A stretch of 64,000 nucleotides of DNA from Portunus trituberculatus (Eukaryota > Arthropoda > Malacostraca > Decapoda > Portunidae). The position numbers and the translations under genes were made by a program. The number at the start of each line of letters is the position of its first letter. Position 1 is the stretch's first letter. Positions 61,736 to 64,000 of the stretch are shown piece by piece. Under the pieces are notes generated by a model, which was not told the DNA's origin, did not search any database, and saw only the letters and a list, made by a program, of their open reading frames with translations. The DNA is taken from NCBI RefSeq assembly GCF_017591435.1, contig NC_059285.1, positions 26,152,813-26,216,812 of the forward strand, read 5' to 3'.

Positions 61736-62893
61736 TTAAATTCTGGAACCATTCTTGTAGCCATTTTTGTAGTCTCTAATTTTCTTATGTGTTTCTTTTA
61801 TGGGAGTCCACACAACTCCTGCATATTCCAATCTAGGTCTTATTTTAGTACTTATCAATTTCTTCATCATTTCCTTGTCCATATAGTGAAATGCTACTCC
61901 AATATTCCTTAGCAAATTATACGTCTCTCTGAAAATTCTATCAATATGGCTTACCAGTTGATTATATTCTTCCATTGTCACTCCCAAGTCCTTTTCCTTT
62001 TTTACTTTTTCTAGTTCTACTCCATCTCCCATCTTATAGATTCCCACTGGTCGTCTTTCACTTTTTCCCATTTCCATGACATGGCTTTTGTCCACATTGA
62101 ATTCCATCTCCCATTTTTTGCTCCATTTCCAGATCTTGTTTAAGTCTTCCTGTAGTAATTCACAATCCTCTTTTTGTTTAATGACTCTGCACAGTTTCGC
62201 ATCGTCCGCAAACAGATTTATGTAGCTGTTCACTCCATCTGGCATGTCATTTATATATACGAGAAAAAGTATTGGCGCCAATACTGACCCATGTGGCATT
62301 CCGTTGTCTACTGTTCTCCACTTGGACTTCATATCTTTAACTATCGTACTTATTTCTCTCCCCCTTAAGTAATTCTTCACCCATCTCAATGTGCTTCCTT
62401 TTAAGCCACCCTTCTCCCCTAACTTCCATAGTAATCTTTCATGTGGCACTTTATCAAATGCCTTTTTTAGATCTAAATAAATACAGTGAACCCATCCCTC
62501 TCTCTCTTGTACTTTATCAACTATTCTAGAGTAGAAACTCAATAAATTTGTTACACATGACCGACCTTTTCTAAAACCAAATTGGCTATTTGATAATATT
62601 TTGTTGTCTTCAAGAAACTCAATCCATTGCTTCTTTATTACTTTTTCACACATCTTGCATATTACACTAGTTAGTGATACCGGTCTGTAATTTAAAGGTT
62701 CTTCTTTCCTTCTGCTCTTATATATGGGAACCACCTCAGCTCTTTTCCACTCCTCTGGCACTGTTCCATTTTCAATTGAGCATTTTATAATGTTGTATAT
62801 TGTACTTGCTAGTTCTACCCTACATTCTTTCAGTATTTTGCCTGAGACTTCATCCGGTCCCATTGCCTTTTCCTCATCTAGTTCCGTCATCAA
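61736..62893 (-). CDS. AC-LINE L reverse transcriptase (385 aa, open)
   Basis: The frame runs from 62893: MMTELDEEKAMGPDEVSGKI, VPEEWKRAEVVPIYKSRRKE, NYRPVSLTSVICKMCEKVIK, FGFRKGRSCVTNLLSFYSRI, YLDLKKAFDKVPHERLLWKL (motif A), DNGMPHGSVLAPILFLVYIN (motif B changed from GVPQGS to GMPHGS), NLFADDAKLCRVIKQKEDCE (motif C intact), WEMEFNVDKSHVMEMGKSER, EKDLGVTMEEYNQLVSHIDR and IRPRLEYAGVVWTP. It ends shortly after a shift at about 61800. The motif B changes could reduce activity. The linker and EN piece are in the adjacent frame just upstream (one break at about 62905). Confidence 0.75.
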   Translation of the reverse strand: MMTELDEEKAMGPDEVSGKILKECRVELASTIYNIIKCSIENGTVPEEWKRAEVVPIYKSRRKEEPLNYRPVSLTSVICKMCEKVIKKQWIEFLEDNKILSNSQFGFRKGRSCVTNLLSFYSRIVDKVQEREGWVHCIYLDLKKAFDKVPHERLLWKLGEKGGLKGSTLRWVKNYLRGREISTIVKDMKSKWRTVDNGMPHGSVLAPILFLVYINDMPDGVNSYINLFADDAKLCRVIKQKEDCELLQEDLNKIWKWSKKWEMEFNVDKSHVMEMGKSERRPVGIYKMGDGVELEKVKKEKDLGVTMEEYNQLVSHIDRIFRETYNLLRNIGVAFHYMDKEMMKKLISTKIRPRLEYAGVVWTPIKETHKKIRDYKNGYKNGSRI

Positions 62894-62918
62894 CTTTTTT
62901 ATTTCAAGCTTGGTTACT

Positions 62919-63566
62919 TTAATCTTTCATATAGACAGTCTCTCTATTACTATGTGGTCTTTCAAATTTGGATTCCTTAGTAAAGACCTCATGAAATTTA
63001 CTATTTAACAGTTCTGTCACGCTTTTTGGGTCTTCTACCATTCCGTTTTCTCCTTTTAACCTTTCTATTGTTTCTTTTTGTCTTATTTTTCCTTTTATGA
63101 ATCTGTAGAACAATTTTGGTTGTTCCTTACATTTTTTGACAATGTCCTTTTCATAGTTTCTTTCTTCTTCCTTTCTCACCTTAGCATATTCATTTCTTGC
63201 TGTTGTGAAGTTTTCCTTATTTTCTGAATTCCTGTTTCTTCTCCACCTTTTCCATGCTCCATCTCGTTTCTCCTTTGCCCTAGCACATCTTGCATTAAAC
63301 CAATCTTTCTTTCCTTCTTCTTTAGGTCTATATTTTGGGACATATTCCCTGACCCCAGTTTTGTATATTTCCAAAAATAAGTTATATTTCTCTTGAACCG
63401 TTAATGAGTTTTCCATCTCCTCCCAGTTTACGTTTTTAAAATAGTTCTTGAGATTCTCAATATCAGCCTTTCTGTAATTTAATCGGTCTCCTTTGTATGA
63501 TTCATCTCTATCTTCCTTTCCTTCTTCTATATCCATTTCTAATATTACATGGTCACTCTTTCCCAA
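62919..63566 (-). pseudogene. AC-LINE L: end of endonuclease and EN-RT linker
   Basis: GKSDHVILEMDIEEGKEDRD (the SDH motif), SYKGDRLNYRKADIENLKNY, KYRPKEEGKKDWFNARCARA, EKRDGAWKRWRRNRNSENKE, KCKEQPKLFYRFIKGKIRQK and ETIERLKGENGMVEDPKSVT. The upstream EN strand ARLDLVFTRDIP-type sequence lies at about 63590-63650 in another frame. This linker is conserved across E-N copies and is a useful family marker. Confidence 0.7.
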
Positions 63567-63688
63567 TTGGCATTTATATCTTATATCATCGTTAATTGGT
63601 ATATCCCTTGTAAAAACTAGGTCTAATCTTGCCGGCTCAACGTTTCCTCTGAATCCTGTGTTTTCCTTTACTCTTTGGACACACTTTT

Positions 63689-63708
63689 GTGTGTGTGTGT
63701 GTGTGTGT
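63689..63708. repeat. (GT)n = (AC)n tail of the SINE, junction with AC-LINE L
   Basis: About ten GT units. On the minus strand the SINE runs into (AC)n and AC-LINE L begins directly after. Confidence 0.95.
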
Positions 63709-63990
63709 AATTCACCTCGGTCGTCTGCTGGTCACCCAGCCAGTCATCCCCATTACGGAGCGACCTCAGAGCTCATAGACTGACCTTCGGGTATGACTGA
63801 GACCACAACACACTCCACACACCGGGAAAGCAAGGCCACAACCCCTCGAGTTACATCCCGTACCTATTTACTGCTAGGAGAATAGGGGCCACACGTTAAG
63901 AGGCTTGCCCATTTGCCTCGCCATCCCAGGACTCGAACCCGGCCTTCTCGATTGTGAGTCAAGTGTGCTAACCACTGCACTACACGGTAT
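63709..63990 (-). mobile_element. tRNA-Val-derived SINE with AC-LINE-like tail
   Basis: Minus strand: a tRNA-like head from about 63986 to 63915. Box A is TAGTGCAGTGG (63972-63982, fits TRGYNNARNNG) and box B is GTTCGAGTC (63930-63938). The anticodon arm folds as CTTGA-CTCACAA-TCGAG, giving a CAC anticodon (Val). The body of about 200 bp follows. The element ends GAGGTGAATT and then (AC)n, very like the AC-LINE end CTAGGTGAATACACAC. Transcription by RNA polymerase III is expected from the boxes. The body family was not recognised. Confidence 0.75.
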
Positions 63991-64000
63991 GAATATATAT

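Larger units (their letters stand above)
61335..63688 (-). mobile_element. AC-LINE copy L (5'-truncated, minus strand)
   Basis: Starts next to the (AC)n of the SINE at 63688 and runs down to GGTAAATACACACAC at 61335-61372 (tail unit twice). It contains the EN C-terminus and linker (63566-62919), RT (62893-61736) and 3' domain (61764-61537). Same subfamily as F; identical to F at many stretches, without the RTE insert. Confidence 0.85.

Overview
The window reads as a repeat-dense invertebrate genome. Long (AC)n and (TC)n microsatellites, several non-LTR retrotransposon families, Tigger/pogo-like and TTAA-flanked DNA transposons, and a tRNA-derived SINE fit an arthropod, most likely a decapod crustacean. 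That assignment is inference; no diagnostic host gene is present. I find no convincing complete host gene. One possible isolated exon lies at 17465-17580. Almost everything else can be assigned to mobile elements, mostly broken and nested.

Layout. (1) 1-6989: an LTR retrotransposon on the minus strand (LTR 6789-6989, primer-binding site 6772-6783, gag, zinc knuckle, retropepsin, running off the left edge). Its gag is split by a 5.3 kb DNA transposon (774-6118) with about 170 bp inverted repeats, a zinc-finger transposase-like protein, an XPG/FEN-like nuclease segment and a Cys-rich finger, resembling the Academ group. (2) 6990-9234: a decayed LINE on the minus strand. (3) 9235-17464: assorted DNA transposons, a poly(A)-tailed LINE in two pieces, a Gypsy protease relic and a MADF-like relic. 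(4) 18203-32538: one 5'-truncated LINE split by five independent insertions. (5) 32539-43897: two LINEs (E, F) head to tail, joined by (AC)n. (6) 44310-61127: a LINE (M) split by a TTAA MITE, a Harbinger-like MITE and a TTAA element, the last swollen to 14 kb by five head-to-tail LINE copies (G-H-I-J-K) joined by (AC)n. (7) 61128-63990: an inverted LINE copy (L) abutting a tRNA-Val-like SINE.

The central observation is that one LINE group, called here the AC-LINE, ends in a tandem AATTAGGTAAATAC-like unit followed by (AC)n. At ten 5' junctions its copies begin directly at the end of an (AC)n tract, usually the tail of an earlier copy. The microsatellite therefore appears to serve as both tail and landing site, which builds head-to-tail chains. 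The SINE at the right edge carries a very similar tail and could be a partner using the same machinery. RT motifs (FADD, SGVPQGS) and APE endonuclease motifs place the AC-LINE and the TTATG-tailed LINE in the CR1/L2 group by inspection. No AC-LINE copy here is fully intact; copy G (RT) and copy F (ORF1) keep the best reading frames.

Shorthand: AC-LINE = LINE with (AC)n tail; TTATG-LINE = CR1-like LINE with (TTATG)n tail; A-LINE = LINE with poly(A)/(TAAA)n tail. Copy letters (A, E-N, H', with A for the 6990-9234 copy) are my own labels.
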